A DNA stretch of 64,000 nucleotides from Phytoseiulus persimilis (lineage: Eukaryota; Arthropoda; Arachnida; Mesostigmata; Phytoseiidae), in assembly GCA_037576195.1 (NCBI GenBank), contig CM075101.1:19716001-19780000 (forward strand). The letters run 5' to 3'. Each line of letters starts with the position of its first letter. Position 1 is the stretch's first letter. The translations under genes and the position numbers were made by a program. This document shows, one piece after another, positions 1 through 13,697 of the stretch. A model generated the notes under the pieces. That model made no database searches, was not told the origin of the DNA, and worked only from the letters and a program-made list of their open reading frames with translations.

Positions 1-3000
1 TGAATTTCCGCGATTAAACAGATTCAGCGCAACGATTGCGTTACCCTTGTGACGTTGAATTTCATCGATCCGCGATGTCCCGTGACGTGCCACTGTATCG
101 ATTCTGATTCTTCGAGAAGTTGATGAGTCGGACGCCAATCAGGAGCCTGTTGTGACTCTGCCACCGAACCGCAGCTCTGGTGCTCTCGGAGAGGTCGAAA
201 GCGCGGAGCAGACTATAACTTCTGAGGATTCCGCAAGCTCGTTGACCCGGGGAGAGAAACCGAGTCGCGTTCGCATCGAGACGCTATGTATAGTAAACTT
301 CAACCGGCTGAATAAGTCATCCACCTTTTTTGCTCGGTATGCAGACCCAATTTGAGGTTGCTCCATGATCTGTTCGGACGAATATTTGCTCGACCTTCCC
401 TGACTGGCGGCAGGGTGAGTGCTGACGCGATAAACGTTTCCACAAGCGCTGTCAGGAGTGAGCACAGCGACTCGGTTTGCTATCGGCAAGAAATCGTCTC
501 TATTTGTTGGAAGTCCCATCCGTCCTCCTCTCCATCTGAACTGCTCAACTTAAACACCATCTCCTTCTGTGTCGGTATCTCTTCACCTTGAATCGATCTC
601 CCCGCTCTCGGCTCGTAATACCTGTGGGGAAAGAACGAAGCTGATGGGCTCCATTTCTCACTGTTTTCATTTTCTTCTTCTAGAGGCGGACCGGTTCAAC
701 AGAGATCGGTTCTGTCTCTCATATCGGTATATATATTCAGAAGCCGGATGGTGGGTTAGGAAAACGCTGTCCCTTTGCCCCCTGTGGGCTCGTCGGTGCT
801 ATAAATTCTTCTCAAGCCAATGATCATCCGGGCTGGCGTCGATCCTTCAGGCTGAAGTTAATCATTCATGCTGGCATCAATGATTTACCGCCCTCCATGT
901 ATCCACGTCGAGAACAGAGTCGATGGTTCTTGATACACGAATTCATCGGATTGAATTCAAATCTCTTCATATCTGGGAGGCCTTCCGAGTCGATACAGAT
1001 GTATCCGAGCGTATTTCAACGGATCGTCGATTGAAGAACGATGAATCATCTTCTGAGGTATCATGTATTCAGGAAGAAGAATTTCGTCAGGAAACATACA
1101 ACCCAACTGGTATATAATCCCAGTGGGGAGTGCTCTCAGGATTCCGAAGATCAACTAAGTGCTGGAGACGCGCGCTTCAAGTCCGCCGCGGTTCTCTCTC
1201 TCTCTCTCTCTCTCTTCGCTGATCATCATAACCGGAGCGGCGATCACTGCCGTTCCACCTAACTCTAGCTGTGACACGAAATCTCACAGGAATTTCAGAT
1301 GAAGATACGGATAGTTTCTGTCGAGATCGGAATCGCACTTAACGGGATTCCGAAGTGAGAGTTTGATGTTCCGACCGAGAAATAAATCACTGCAATTGAA
1401 CTTTTCAGGCCTGAGCTCACTCGCCCTTGTCCACATCTTCCGAGCGCAGCTCGCGAAACTCATTATTCTTGAAGCGCTCACCGGATGCTACATGCAAAGG
1501 CGATCCTTAAGAGTCGCAAGGTGAAAGTTGGGAGGACCGAATAGAATTCTTGAAACCGATTTGCGGTCCCTCAACTCGATCAGGCGATCTGCCTCTCGTT
1601 CGAGGAATACATGGTGGGATTCGTTGACGGTCCGAGAGTTTCGCGGTGATTGGAGCTGCACGATCTTCCGAAGTTCTGAAAAAATGCTGCCGATCCTTTG
1701 TGTGTTGAGAATACGGTCCAATAGTCCGACAAGAGCGTCACGACTGCAGCGGTCAGCCACGTTCAGAGTGGGTATCGCATCGACATCTGGAGAAACAAGC
1801 GCGCACGCAGCCGTAAGACGGTGGTATCGCGTGGGTAAGGGAGGGACGTCTTTTCTGATGTGACCTGTCAAAAAGGCCGAATTGAAACCATTATCCGGCC
1901 GGCGGTGGTTCCTGGTGGTTTGACCTTTGAGCTGCAGCCCCTCTACGTGTCGATCAACGAGCCATTCAAGGATTAGTGGAGGGAGGATGGAATGAGTGGA
2001 TGCAGTGCTCTGATACACAGCTGGCGCCCTTCGTTCTTTGTTTCCCGGCTGAACCTCTCAGCCAGCCCTCAGAAGTGTCCAGGAATCACCTCTCGGTATT
2101 GCTTCAGTGACACTCCCTATCGCCTCGCAAATCCCATTGCGGGCGGTGGGCTTGGGTCTTAAGATGGTTCAGTTTTAATTCTGATATAAATTGAATCCTC
2201 TTTTTACCACATAAGAAATTTTTGTTGTCGACCGGGACAGCTGGCGCCCTGCGGGAAGATTCGACAACCGAGGATCGCTTTGGTGGTCACGTGGGTGAAG
2301 CGACTTTAGGTGAAGAAGGTTCAGAAACCCGTTTCCATCTTGGATCGGCGAGAAATGCAACGGCTCCAAGGATAAATATGCGCACAACTCCGGACTCACG
2401 AATCATGACAGATTGCCTGCTTGAGTGTCAGCCGCCTTGAATTATCCGTTCAGGTCACGAGCTCAGAGCCACCGCTGAAAAGAGCCATATCGGCATCCAA
2501 TACATTCTGAATCACGAGATTCTGGCCGAATATTGCTGTCTGGGAAACATGACTACACGCTTCTCCGAGAGGGTGCATAATTGCGTCAGACTCGTTTGAG
2601 GCGGTTTCCCGGTCGCCTTCTCGAATCGGGAAGCGAACGGACCGACGAACGATCGGACAAACATGCAGGAATGATATCGGGGTCTGTGCATGACATAGAG
2701 TGGTTTCTCGCGTCTGGAATGCTCTTGGGACTCCGGCTCTAGTCCATTTCGGACGGATGCCATCCGCTGTCGTTACAGTCAGATATTGATCTTCGAGCAT
2801 TCCCATGGGAGCGAAGCCAAAAAGCGATCGACTATCTGTTCATAGACGATAGTATCCCAATCGTAGCTTGATACTTCCATCCGGGAGGAAACTATCGTCG
2901 AGGAAGGAACAATAGCTGACGCTCCTTCGGAACAGAACCAGAGGAGCTTCTCTCTGCAAAAACAAGACTCCTTGCGACTGCGGTCGGAACAAATCGATAC

Positions 3001-5569
3001 CATTGTTGCCTTCCAGTGTAATGGACTTGCGTATGCTGATCGGACAGTGAGTCCATCAGCCTGCCCACCAGCTATGGACATTTGTGCACTGCTTTCCGAG
3101 TCTCACAGTGACCGAAAGGGCTGATGGGACGGGGGTCTACAGTTTTGCTCGGAAGTATTCCGACATTCGTCTGTGGGAGCGCCGCTCCTCCATCTCTTTC
3201 CATCCTCGATTCCATACTAAACCGTGCTGTTCATTGGTGACGAAACCTCGTCCTTCCGACACAAGGTCGCCGACCTCTGTCTCTTCTATCGATACTTCCA
3301 GGGCAGTTGTTCAGCCGAAATCTCCTCCCGCGTTCCTCCGCCTCCGGTCCCCGTCCGTGTAACCGGGCGTAGTGCCAGAGAACACCCCTATTCTGTCCAA
3401 TTAATCACCAATCGTTCTGCTCAGTTCGACTCTACCTTCTTCCCTCGCACATCTCGCTTTCGGAATGCCCTTCCCTCTCAAGCCTTCAACGAACCATCCC
3501 AAACTCATTCGAACTTCCATCCTCTCGCATCTTCCAGATAAGGAGCCTTGGTTTTTTCTGTGGGTGTTTATCTTCATGTGTCCCATACGCCAGCTGAATT
3601 CTCCATTCTTCGGAGTCGTGCATAGATGCAATCTTTCCCTATGGCTCCTCCCTTTTCCGAATTCACAGTTCCTCTCGTTGATCATAGGGCTACTCTCTGT
3701 GAGTTGTTCCACCAAAAAAAAACGTTAATATTGTGTTTCTTAAGGGACGCTGCCGGGATTGCAATCGGATCTCTTTATCTGAGTCAAGTTCCGGGCGCAA
3801 AAGGAGACGAAGTGGAGCAAGAGGTGGAATTCGGAGATTCATATCCGGACAATTCCGCTCGCTTTGAGTTGTCATTAATGTATTCGGGCCTCGGGGTTGG
3901 CCTTTTGAACGCAAGACAAGAATTGGCATAGAGTCCTCCGCTTCCTGTGATCGTCATTGCATATCACTCTTACCCTCATGCGGAACAGCTCTCAAAAAAT
4001 CTTTGTTGAGGTAATCGCTAGCTCTGACACGTCGAACGAGCTCTTCCCACGAACACGAAGCAAATTCGAATTAAGGTCCGGACTTTGACTCGGTCAATCA
4101 ATAAATTTGACTTTCTCGGAGTTCAGGGGATGAACTGTACGCTCCAACTTTTCTTTGACATCTTTGTCATGCTGAGAACCCCAGTCGGCGACTATGTTCG
4201 AAACACAATTCGCGCCAGAAGGATCGCTTTGAGAAGCCCTCCCGCATCCTTCGCGCTCGAGCGACACCCTTGACCAGCGAATCAACTCATTCAAGTTGGG
4301 CTCATCAAGTTCCCTGTTCGCGTGGTCTTCCTACCTCAGAGTCGGATGCGGAAACAGTGCTCGTTTTCATGGCCTGTTTTCGAGTCAATGATGGACTGCG
4401 TCAGAGTTGAGCTGAGTCGGCGCGATGTTGGATTGGGGGTCATTTGCTCGCCCGATAGGAGTTTTCCTGTTTCCGTATCTAACCCGCAAACGTACATCGA
4501 CGCATCAGGGCCGACCCCTCATTCAAGTCCATGACCGGAGATAACACGTTCAATGGGACATTCTCCCTCCCATGACAACGGATATTTTCAGCGCGGCCGA
4601 GCGAAGCATGTGGGATACCCCGATCGAGGACAATTTCAGAAAATATCTGGGACCGACTCTAGAATTCTCTCGACTCGGGCAAAGAGATACCGGAGCCCGC
4701 CTCCAACACCGGATGATCGAAAAATTATCTCTCTGAAGGGTCCGCCCTATAAGGGATCTAGCGGCTAGGTCTCCGGGGAGCGAATCAAAAGAGAGTTTCT
4801 GCGACGCGGGACGAGCGTGGTCCAGGAGAAGGGCGGTTCAGTGGAATAACGCGGAGTAAGCAGGAGGCGATGCCGAGAACTATGAAGACTTACTTTTGAT
4901 ACAGCGCGGGAAACTAGGGTCTGAGAAGCGTTCAACGATCATCGCGTTTGGTATAGTGAATATAAACCTCGTCGAGAAATAATCACCAATCAAACAATCG
5001 GTGGTGTCGGCTGCCAATCGATGCCATTGGAGTGCACACGGAAGCGGTTTTCTTGTTATCAGGAGAATGACATTCTTCCCGGTTGAATCGCGAGCGGTGA
5101 ATGTTCTGAGCGACTCGCAGAACCGTTGGGCACAATTCCGATGGTCCCGCATAAAGTCATTGCGCGATGTTGCTTGGCATTCACTCAGCAATGCATGAAA
5201 ATCGCAAAGCAACGGACGCCCTCCCCACATAGGTTATACATTGTTCCAGTGCCGGGCTCCGCTGTACGACATAATATTCGTCACAGGCGACGCCATGGCG
5301 AACTTGAGTTCACCCATGAGAGCCGAGCCCCCAGAAGTTCTAGGATTTACGATACTATCCTCCAGCCTCGGTAAAAGATACTCAGAGTCTTCAACTCCAA
5401 CATTCGTCAAGCTGGATGAAACAAACGTTCTGGAAGGTTCGAAGAAATTCGATGAAAACCGAACGGAGTCCATTCTGTACTATGCTCGGAGAAGACATCA
5501 TAGCGATGCAGCAGACCAAACTGCGAAAGCTTCACGAGAAAGGCACCGAAAATCGCGGCCAGGAAGTAG
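1..5569. other. Gene-poor stretch, no supportable gene
   Basis: No recognisable protein family or RNA gene was seen. Open frames occur on both strands over the same bases, for example minus 1488-2018 opposite plus 1528-1863, so coding direction cannot be decided. The only simple-sequence feature is a short (CT)n tract near 1193-1215. A unique non-coding interval or long-decayed repeat is the best description. Confidence 0.5.
1193..1215. repeat. (CT)n microsatellite
   Basis: An uninterrupted run of about eleven CT dinucleotides, too short to be more than a simple-sequence tract. Confidence 0.9.
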
Positions 5570-6110
5570 TATTGAAAATGACCCTTTTTTTGTCGAGGTT
5601 TTCCTAAAAGTGATCAGGAAACCCCAAACTCAATCGGACCGGACTCGCCGGTGTCGCCTCCGACGCGCAAAAGATAGCCTGTCACCAGCCAGAAAACTGA
5701 TTGGAGTTATCTTGATGCCTCGGGAAATGGAAAGCGATCGTATCCACCCCTTTTTTTCGTCTCTGCCACTTGGCACACCTCGTTTTACTCGCATTTCCAC
5801 TCTTAGCTCGTCAACGAGGCGGAATCGAAGGTATCTCATTTGATGAGAATCACTCAGAAACGGCCGAATCATCCGAATATTGAGTTGCCGGGTCGATCCG
5901 ACAATTTTCATTTCTGTCGTTTCCCTGAACACTTCCAAGACGACCTCGGGAGAAACCACCTCCTGACCAAAATTTCCATCATGTCCATCCCAACGAGGAA
6001 CCAAAATGGCCGCCTCGAAATCCTAGATCGCTTCTCGATTTTTGCGACCGAAACTGAATCGGTCTCGAGAATTCCCGACTCAAAAATGCCACTCTGTAAC
6101 TCTGTGATCG
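5570..6110. repeat. Foldback (palindromic) dispersed repeat, copy 1
   Basis: The left part, around 5580-5700, resembles the left arm of the palindrome at 29455-30085: both have a cgaggtt..cc segment followed by tcggaccggactcg/tcggaccagactcg and gtgtcgc.ttcgacgcg-like sequence. The reverse complement of about 5880-6100 resembles the same arm again, including gcatttttgagtcgggaatt against gcattttttgatcgggaatt in copy 2. Two convergent arms around a unique centre near 5700-5880 therefore fit an old foldback-type element. Identity is imperfect, so the boundaries are approximate. Confidence 0.45.
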
Positions 6111-9100
6111 ATGAAGATGCTTCGGGGCGTTTCGTGAGAATCTTGAGCAGTCTTCTCTCTATACATGCTCGAACTCCATTCCCGAACAATCGCCTTCGGC
6201 TCTTCTACAAGATTTCAAACATCAGTCAACTTTCGGCGGCCGCAACCCATCTGAATCAATACGAATCCGTGAATGTCGCAAAATATTGATGTTGTGAATC
6301 CAAACTTCTGTGTGGGTTCGCGCACGCTCGCCTCAAGATACCTCATATAGACCCAGGTGGCCTTTGTTCTGATAATGATGTCTCTTGGTTGATTTTTACG
6401 CTTTCGCCAACGGAAAGTGGAGGTGTTTTGCTCGTCGTGCAGAAAACCCTACCAAAACATTACGGATTGAGTAATAGGACGCCGCTGTACGATTGATGAG
6501 GATGCAGGCTCACTGAACACAAAATCTGGGGATGATTCGGGTTCGACGATCCGAATCCAAATTCATGCATTTCTCGACAAAACCGCTCGTTGAAGCAATC
6601 TGAGAAGTTTCCTTCGTGAGAACTTCTTCCACATTCGGCTTACCTGAGAATATGGGAGCTGCACCGAGGGCGAGATTCCGCCAAAGAATCAGCGATTTCT
6701 ATGCTGATACGATCGCTCGCCCTCCTCCGAGCTCCGCAGAGATCCTCGATCTGATCCAAGAGGATTGGATGGGATCCTTGTCCGCAGCAAGCTATACCGG
6801 GGAAAAGTCGATCGGTTGACATCGGGCTGCTACCGTCGAGTAGAGTGGAACGCCTGACGTGGATGTCGTTTCCCGAGATCGTTGCTCAGCTCACAGTTTC
6901 ACCATGGATCGCTCCGACGATTGAACTTGTCTTGTTCATTCGACGCTGGGCTCTCGAGAAAAATACGAGCCGACCCCCAAGCTCTGGCTCGGTGCTACGA
7001 CATTAAAGCCTACTGTTAGAGCTGCGAATGTGTCACAGCGACTATGGACTAAGTTCATGACGAACTCGCGGCGTTTCCCGAGAAATTACAGATGACTTAT
7101 TGTTGTCACTCTGAGGTTTTCCTTGCGTCCTCAGATTCCTCGAGTGAGGCCCGAGCGCTTCACGCGGGGGCGTTATTCTTGAGGGCTGGTGGTATTCTTT
7201 TTCTGCAAACTCCTCAGATTCGTATCGTTCAGCGTGTGCTATGTGATACGTGCGCCCACAAACGCCTCTACTAAAGCTTGATTGTCTCTCTTTATCCTGA
7301 TTCTTGACGTTCTGTGCTTGCTGTCATGAATGGCAGCTTCTTACGTTTGTCCACAAGAACATCATCTGCTTTGCGCATCCAGCGTTCAACCAGGGTAGAC
7401 ACCTGCGTCGTTGGTTGAAATCATTCAAGCGGAGAAGCACGCCGAAATTCACGGCATTTCATTCCAGAGGGAGCGAATGCGTGCATTACATCGCGGTCTA
7501 GGGTCCCGTGTCAGATTCCCAACTTGAATAATGGGTTTTGTAAGTCTCCAGCGATGCTGCGTATGCTTAGAACCGTGTCGGTGGCGCAGGCAGTTTGAGC
7601 GGAGGCCGATGTGTGATCGACTCGAGCGCAGGCGCAAAAAGAGCGGATGGCCGATTCGCGATAGCCTGACATCTGAGCATCCGACCGGAATATGCGGCGT
7701 CCGATTTCAACCAACGGAAAGAGTGATTCGAGCGGCGTCCAAATAGAGCGGAGCAAACGAATTATCGATCTGATTACGGCCTCCGCGGGCCAGCACTCAC
7801 GGTCCGCTGTCCAGGAAAGACGTCCGTAGCGCGTCGGGTCCGCTTTCTGTCGGTCTGCTCGAATCTTTTCGCTCGATCCGCTCAGCGATCTTCGATGCTT
7901 GACTCCAAACTCGAACACTCCACAAATCGGTCAGCATTCAAATGTGTCGACTCCGCTCCTATCAGATTCCGCTCTGATCGGACATCGCTCAAGTTGCTCT
8001 CCCGCTCTCTTTGTCCTGTTCGCTCAAATCGGCCCCCGCTCAAATTGCCCGCACCCGCCTTGGTTGGCAGCGTAGTATGCCGATCGAGGCACGAGTGCAC
8101 ATGTTTTGTGTTTTTCTTCTGATTGTGTTCATCTGGCGAATATTCCGCCCGGTCAATCGAGGATCCGTTCTCCCCAAGAAGTCCTCGCATGCGGGGAATC
8201 GCTAATGCAGAGCTTTGATCTGATGTTTAAATGAATCTATGGAATATCCCAGAGGGTGTCTGCCGCCCCTGTGTGTGAACCCACGGCGATAGTCGCCCAC
8301 AATGGCCTCAAAACACCGGTTCTGATCCACATGCCGAACCAGGATGAGTTGCAGCCTCGAGGTAATACGGAGGAGCTTGCAGCTCACTGGATTCCTCGGT
8401 TAACGTACAGTGCTCGCGTAAAGTGGCGTGGTATAATGACATGGAATCGCATCGGAGTCATTTGAGAAACTCTGTCTGGTAGTCGATGATCTCGTCCGCC
8501 TTCACGATTGCCTCCTCTTATCGGATCTTGAAAATTCATGTGGTCGAATCTACGTTATTTTCTGCCCTGACGATGCAGCCACTCGACCACTGGTGATCCA
8601 TATGGTCCCACGAGATATCAGAGTATGTACACTTCTCCGATCAATCCTCCTATGCTTGAAGATCATCAGCTGTGAGCTGCCTCACAAAGACCGCTCGCTG
8701 ACCTAACAAGTCCTCGACGAGGCTCTAGCCGACGCAATCCGTTGTCGGGCAACGCAACCGAAAGTCTGAAAGTTCCACCTTTGCCCTCCGCTGAATCGAT
8801 TCATCTTCATCAAGCGTCAAAACATATTCATCAAGGCTGAGTGGGAGAGTCATGAGTGCGTGGATGAGCATCCACCGGCCCCAACTCCGTAAATCTGCGT
8901 TTTTCCCTCCAATCTCCCTTTTCACGCTTCCGTGTGCGCTGCAGTCAAAAGGCATCTGCCCAGAAGAAAATTCAGGAATAGTCCGAGCCAAGTATCCCAT
9001 TTTATCGGCCCCGTCGAGTCTGGAGTCAGAGGAAGTACGTCGATTATTTTTCAATCTGCTGTGCGAACTCGACAGGCCCGGACAGCGAAGATTTGCAGCG

Positions 9101-12100
9101 GACGCAGCTCGATCAACGAAGTTGAGAAAGGCCTCGAGAGAGACTGCGGACTCGGATTTCAAGACGAATTTGTGGAAGCCTAAGCTTCGTGCGCTGTGGA
9201 ATCGGAGCTCGATTGCCACGGCTCACCGGGAAATAGACTAAAACGCCAAACTGCTCTGTGGATAGTATCGAAGAGTGTTCCCGGATCGTTAAGGACGTTC
9301 ACAGGAATCGTGAGATGCTAAGGGGTACGGATCCGTGGTTCATCGTGTTCGACCGCTGAAAGCCACCGTTAAGATAACGGATGACAACAAGCTCCGTGTT
9401 GAGCTCTCTTGGCAGAGACCATCGCACACTTATGGCGAGCTCCAAATGTATCTATTCATCTCAGCCTCTCTCTCTCCATATCTCCCCCCTCTCTCCGCTA
9501 TCTTCACCTTCCCCCTCTTTCTCGCTATCTTCATCGTCTGGCGAGAACCAGCTAGCCGTTAAAGCCAAGCAACAGATCTCATAGAATGATGCATGTTCCC
9601 CTCCGGAGGGCCGCGCAGGTCCCTCGCTCGGGCTTCCCGGAACGGGAAATCGATGGGAAATCTTACAAGCGGCCCCGCTAAGAAGAGAAACGAATCTATC
9701 AGAAATGGATCGTCATTGTCGTTCTTCTCCGTGCCCCAGAGTCTAAGCTGATTCGCCGCTTTCGTCTCCTGTCGAAGCGCGCGCGTCTCCTGGAAATTGT
9801 TGATATTATATTGAAGTTTCCTCCAAATTCGCTTGAGTCAATACGGATTCATATTATTATTGAAATTGTCGTAATTGATGTTGCCGTCATCCCACGAAAT
9901 AATTTTGCTGATACCGCTTTCCAGGCGGACAGCAGACCTAGACGCTCTCGATGATGTTCTTTCATCGAAAAAAGCAACGACAGACAAACTGAGTCCGAAA
10001 TTGCCACCCATCTTCTTGAGGAGGCATCGAAACATCCTGTGAGTAGAGTTGGACATCACCCGGCTCTCGACCGGCAATGACGCGAGGAGATTAAATAACA
10101 TTATTGCAGCCCCCCACTCGAGAGAACACCAGGAACAGCTCCTCTTCCGAACTGATTTCCCCAGCTTCGAATGCTCCAAGTGTCATCGAAAACTTGAGCG
10201 GCTGCTGGACGAGATATTTCGTAGATTTGTTGCTATGGGGAACTTGAGCCCGTGGGCCGCATGATCAACCATGAGGTTGTCAATGCTGGTCATTCGTGAG
10301 AGTCTATTCCCAGGTTATTTTGCTGCAGAATCTCAAAAAAATCTACATGAGAGTCCGTAGGACCGATATTCCTCCAGGGACTGCTGTCCCAAGATGAACT
10401 ATAATACATCAAGGCGAATACACGGATTATCATTCGCTTTCAAAGAACATACATCGGGAGACCCACGAGGTGAGCTTGGAGAGCGGTCCTAAGGCATCCC
10501 TGAGATTCCTCCACGAAAAGAAAATCTCTTCCGTAGTCACCAAGTCCTTATTCCTCCCTCAGCTAATGGAGAGTTCAGCTAACTTCTTGTCCTTAATATG
10601 AGCGACCAAATGAGATCCCTAGCCACTCGTGCATTTCAGAGCGCAGAATTAACGTCGGCGAGTAACGTCTCCCTCCCACAGCTAGCAACTTTTCTGTACG
10701 CCGGCGCGGCGCGTCTGAGAAGAGCAGAACGGATGAATGCCGTTGCTACAGTATTCTGTGTCACACCATGTAGATGAAGGCAGAAATTCTCGGAGTAAGC
10801 GAACTTCGTGCATGCAGAACCGTATGTACCTCGCATAATGAATTATGTCACTCTAGGAGGAAAAAGTCATCCTCTGTCTCTACCGACGATTCCTGACAAG
10901 CCCTATCATACCAAAGCTAGCACGCATTGGCTAGGATTCTCACCGACGAACGCTCGGTTTCAGACTCCCCCTACAAACATCTGGCGCAAAGTCATGTGCA
11001 AGCCTCACTGCGTTTTTAGTTCCATTATTCGAGAAGGCGTCACTTGTGCCTTAATCGAGTTTCCGGACAGTCGAGCCAAGGAATTTAACATCGCTGCTCG
11101 ATCCTGAGTTACTGCATGCTTCTCCCTATGACTTTCCCCTCCATCCCTCATTGCCAGTTTCCCTTTCTTTCGCTCTCACAGTTCCTTCTGTGAATCATGG
11201 GGAGTTCGTTTTGTGACTCGCTCCACAAAATCGGGTTCCGCCTTCCGTGCTTCCTCGACATCAGTTCCGGCTCTGGAGTCGGCTTCCGAAATCGTGACGA
11301 TGTAGCTCATCATAGAGTCGTAAACCATGCCGACAAGGACACTCAAGGCAGGAATCAACGGCAGCCACGACAAGAAATTCATGAGCGGTCGGTCCGACGG
11401 TTCATCTAGGAATATAGAAGATTTAAGCAGATCACTCAAACATACAAGTCAACCGGGAAACGAGTATTGGTGCAACGGGAACTCCGAAAGGACGAGGTAT
11501 CTTCTCCTGGCTGAGGCACGTGGTCTACAACTGACTCTTGAAACTTGATGATAACTCAAGCGGCGAGCACAGCATCCTTTTACGCATGTAGCGTTGGCTC
11601 GATCGCACATGGGCTGGTATACGAATGCGTAACTGGGGCCTGGGCCGAAAACACATCGGTAGCAAATTATGTGGGTGTAATTCGCTCAAGGTACGTCCGG
11701 CTGATGCTCCAAACTCACTACCCGCCGTCCAGCCCAATGACAACCCTCGGCTTGTCATTCGATCAAACTGTCAGCAGCAACTCCGTGGATATCTCGCACG
11801 TAGTCGAGAAGTTTGTGAAATGAGCTCCTTGGACTTCCCTTGAGTGGAATTCTCCCGACAACCCGATATCGAACCTCCGAGCGACTCCTCCAGGGAGAAT
11901 TATCAGGAATAGGCGCATCTTCGTTTCCTCGGAGACTTGGTTCAATTGTGCCTGGCACCCTGACATGTCCCATATGTCGGCAGGGACGGCTTTCGGAGGA
12001 GCGCTCCGTCATGAAGGGTGTTCTTCGGCGACGAGAATAGGCATTAGATGGCCTGGAACAGCTTTTTGCTGCGGGATTGTCCGGTAGCCGACAGGAGCAG

Positions 12101-12439
12101 CCTGCCGGTCTGTAAGACTGCAGACACGTGGTCGATATTTTGACTCAAAACTTCTGAATAATCGACTGGTTCAACTTTTTCACTCGGGCACTGGGAACAA
12201 ACAGGGATAATTCCGGCTAAAGTGATTGGGAAGTAATCGGGCCCACCAGAATTTCACCTCTGAATTAGAGTACGGTATCTGAGGTCAATTTTTTTCCGGC
12301 CCGGATGCCCTGTCATCGAGTAAAGAAGTCGGGGACTACGACGTCTCTCAAGCTATGAGGGTAAAATACATTTCAGGAACACTACCAAGTAGCCCACAGC
12401 GTATAGAAACCTGGAGAACTTGAAATACTCATATCTCGA
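6111..12439. other. Gene-poor stretch with pyrimidine-rich tract
   Basis: Nothing assignable to a known family was found. A pyrimidine-rich tract lies at about 9455-9540 on the plus strand. The largest frame, minus 8725-9219, reads plausibly in its last 50 residues but overlaps an equally long plus frame at 8852-9241 and matches no family I recognise. A minus frame at 11176-11382 could encode a 68-residue peptide with a hydrophobic start; this is too weak to call a gene. Confidence 0.4.
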
Positions 12440-12606
12440 GCGGAGACCTCTTCTCCAGTCGAGGAAAATGAAAAACTCGGAACTTGCTGTGCGAGTAGAC
12501 TATGAAGAGGGGTACTTTCAGCGACATCCGAGAAGGTGGTCAGCCTTCTCCTTCCGGCTGAACCGACGAGTTTTTCATTTTCCTCGACTGGAGAAGAGGT
12601 CTCCGC
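12440..12606. repeat. Perfect 40-bp inverted repeat (hairpin)
   Basis: Bases 12440-12479 are the exact reverse complement of 12567-12606, with an 87-base spacer at 12480-12566. The spacer contains a smaller self-complementary segment (gagaagg...ccttctc). A transcript from either strand would fold into a 40-bp perfect stem. No terminal element features or target duplication were recognised. It may be a small foldback element, a hairpin RNA locus or a recent inverted duplication. Confidence 0.85.
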
Positions 12607-13294
12607 GACCCCCATATAACCCTTGGGAAGAGCTTCACATCGGATTCTCATCGGCGCTGTAGCTCCACTGGTTCTCGAGTCATGAGCATTTCAAGTTTTC
12701 CAAAATCGAATCTCTTTGGTGGGGCCGATGCCCCCCATGTTATCCCGACAAGCCTTTTGTGAATGAATTAAACGCACTTTCAGTTCACTCGGCTGGCACA
12801 GAAACGTTGGCATACCCCTCCTGAAATTTTCTCTTGGAGTACCGAGTGCAATGTAATGATCAACACAGCTCACTCAATTTTCTCGCCATGGGGCATAAAT
12901 TATCGGAAATTTCATACATTCGAGCCGGACGCATCAGTGTTGCAAGGGTCTCTTCGAGCGGGACATCTGATTGAAGGCTATCCGAAACTTTGTGGAAGCT
13001 TTCAGAAGACCGTTGTTCCTCGTTGGCCGTATTTGCGGAAAAGGTGCTATTTTGTCGAAGTGACGCTTAGCTTCCACTGGATTCCGAACATTCCGCGTGA
13101 CTGCGTTGCGGCACGATGAGACTTTGTAGAATTGCAGACTTATGTCTTCGGAGCTTCCCAGTGTGATGCGCCTTCTACGTTCACCGCCGTATAATCTCTG
13201 CTGTCGCGAGGAACGGTGGACTCGGCACAAGTTCTCAATAGCTTGGAGGTTTTCGCGAAGGATTATTTCCATGAAATAATTTTCACTCTCACTC

Positions 13295-13697
13295 GTGATT
13301 TTCGTTTTTATCAGGGCGAAACGCTCTCATCGAGGAATGATGAACAGTTTGGTGGTTCGGGAGACTCTCATTATTTTGATACTGGGAAGAACGGAGCATT
13401 GGATTCGGGACCGCAGCAAACACATGATTGAGGGTACATCGCAGTTCCCGCCCCGCCGGCGATCTGACTGTCAATGTGCTAACGGTGGAAGCCGTTACTC
13501 ACTCTCGAGCTATAAATTTATCCGAAGCTGGCCGAGAAGAATTTTGGCTCAACCAGCAAAGTAGACTAGCGAGAACGGCGGGATGGGGTGCGGACGACGG
13601 TCCGCACGGTCTTTACATGTCTGAGGGCATCAGGATGCCTCCCAGGCCCGATACATTGGAAGATTTGAATTTTCCCCGGAAGATTAGTTTTTCCTAA
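13295..13697 (+). pseudogene. Trypsin-like (S1) serine protease fragment, frameshifted
   Basis: Two overlapping plus-strand frames together resemble the middle of a chymotrypsin-fold domain. The first (about 13316-13455) reads LIILILGRTEHWIRDRS and leads toward the segment that normally precedes the catalytic aspartate. The second (about 13450-13697) begins GDLTVNVLTVEAVTHSRAI, like the nDiaLLkl...a..i.L block, and continues to RTAGWGADDG, like the family aGWG motif. The switch is a one-base frame change at about 13450 with no credible intron. The frame stops before the family's C-terminal serine motif (GDSGGP), and no exon for the TAAHC histidine motif was found upstream. I infer a decayed or partial gene; the family call rests on these short motifs only. 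Confidence 0.35.

Noticed and set aside
1284..2018. Minus frames of 176 and 65 codons that could form one gene
   Set aside because: They need a frame change, match no family I know, and an opposite-strand frame covers the same bases.
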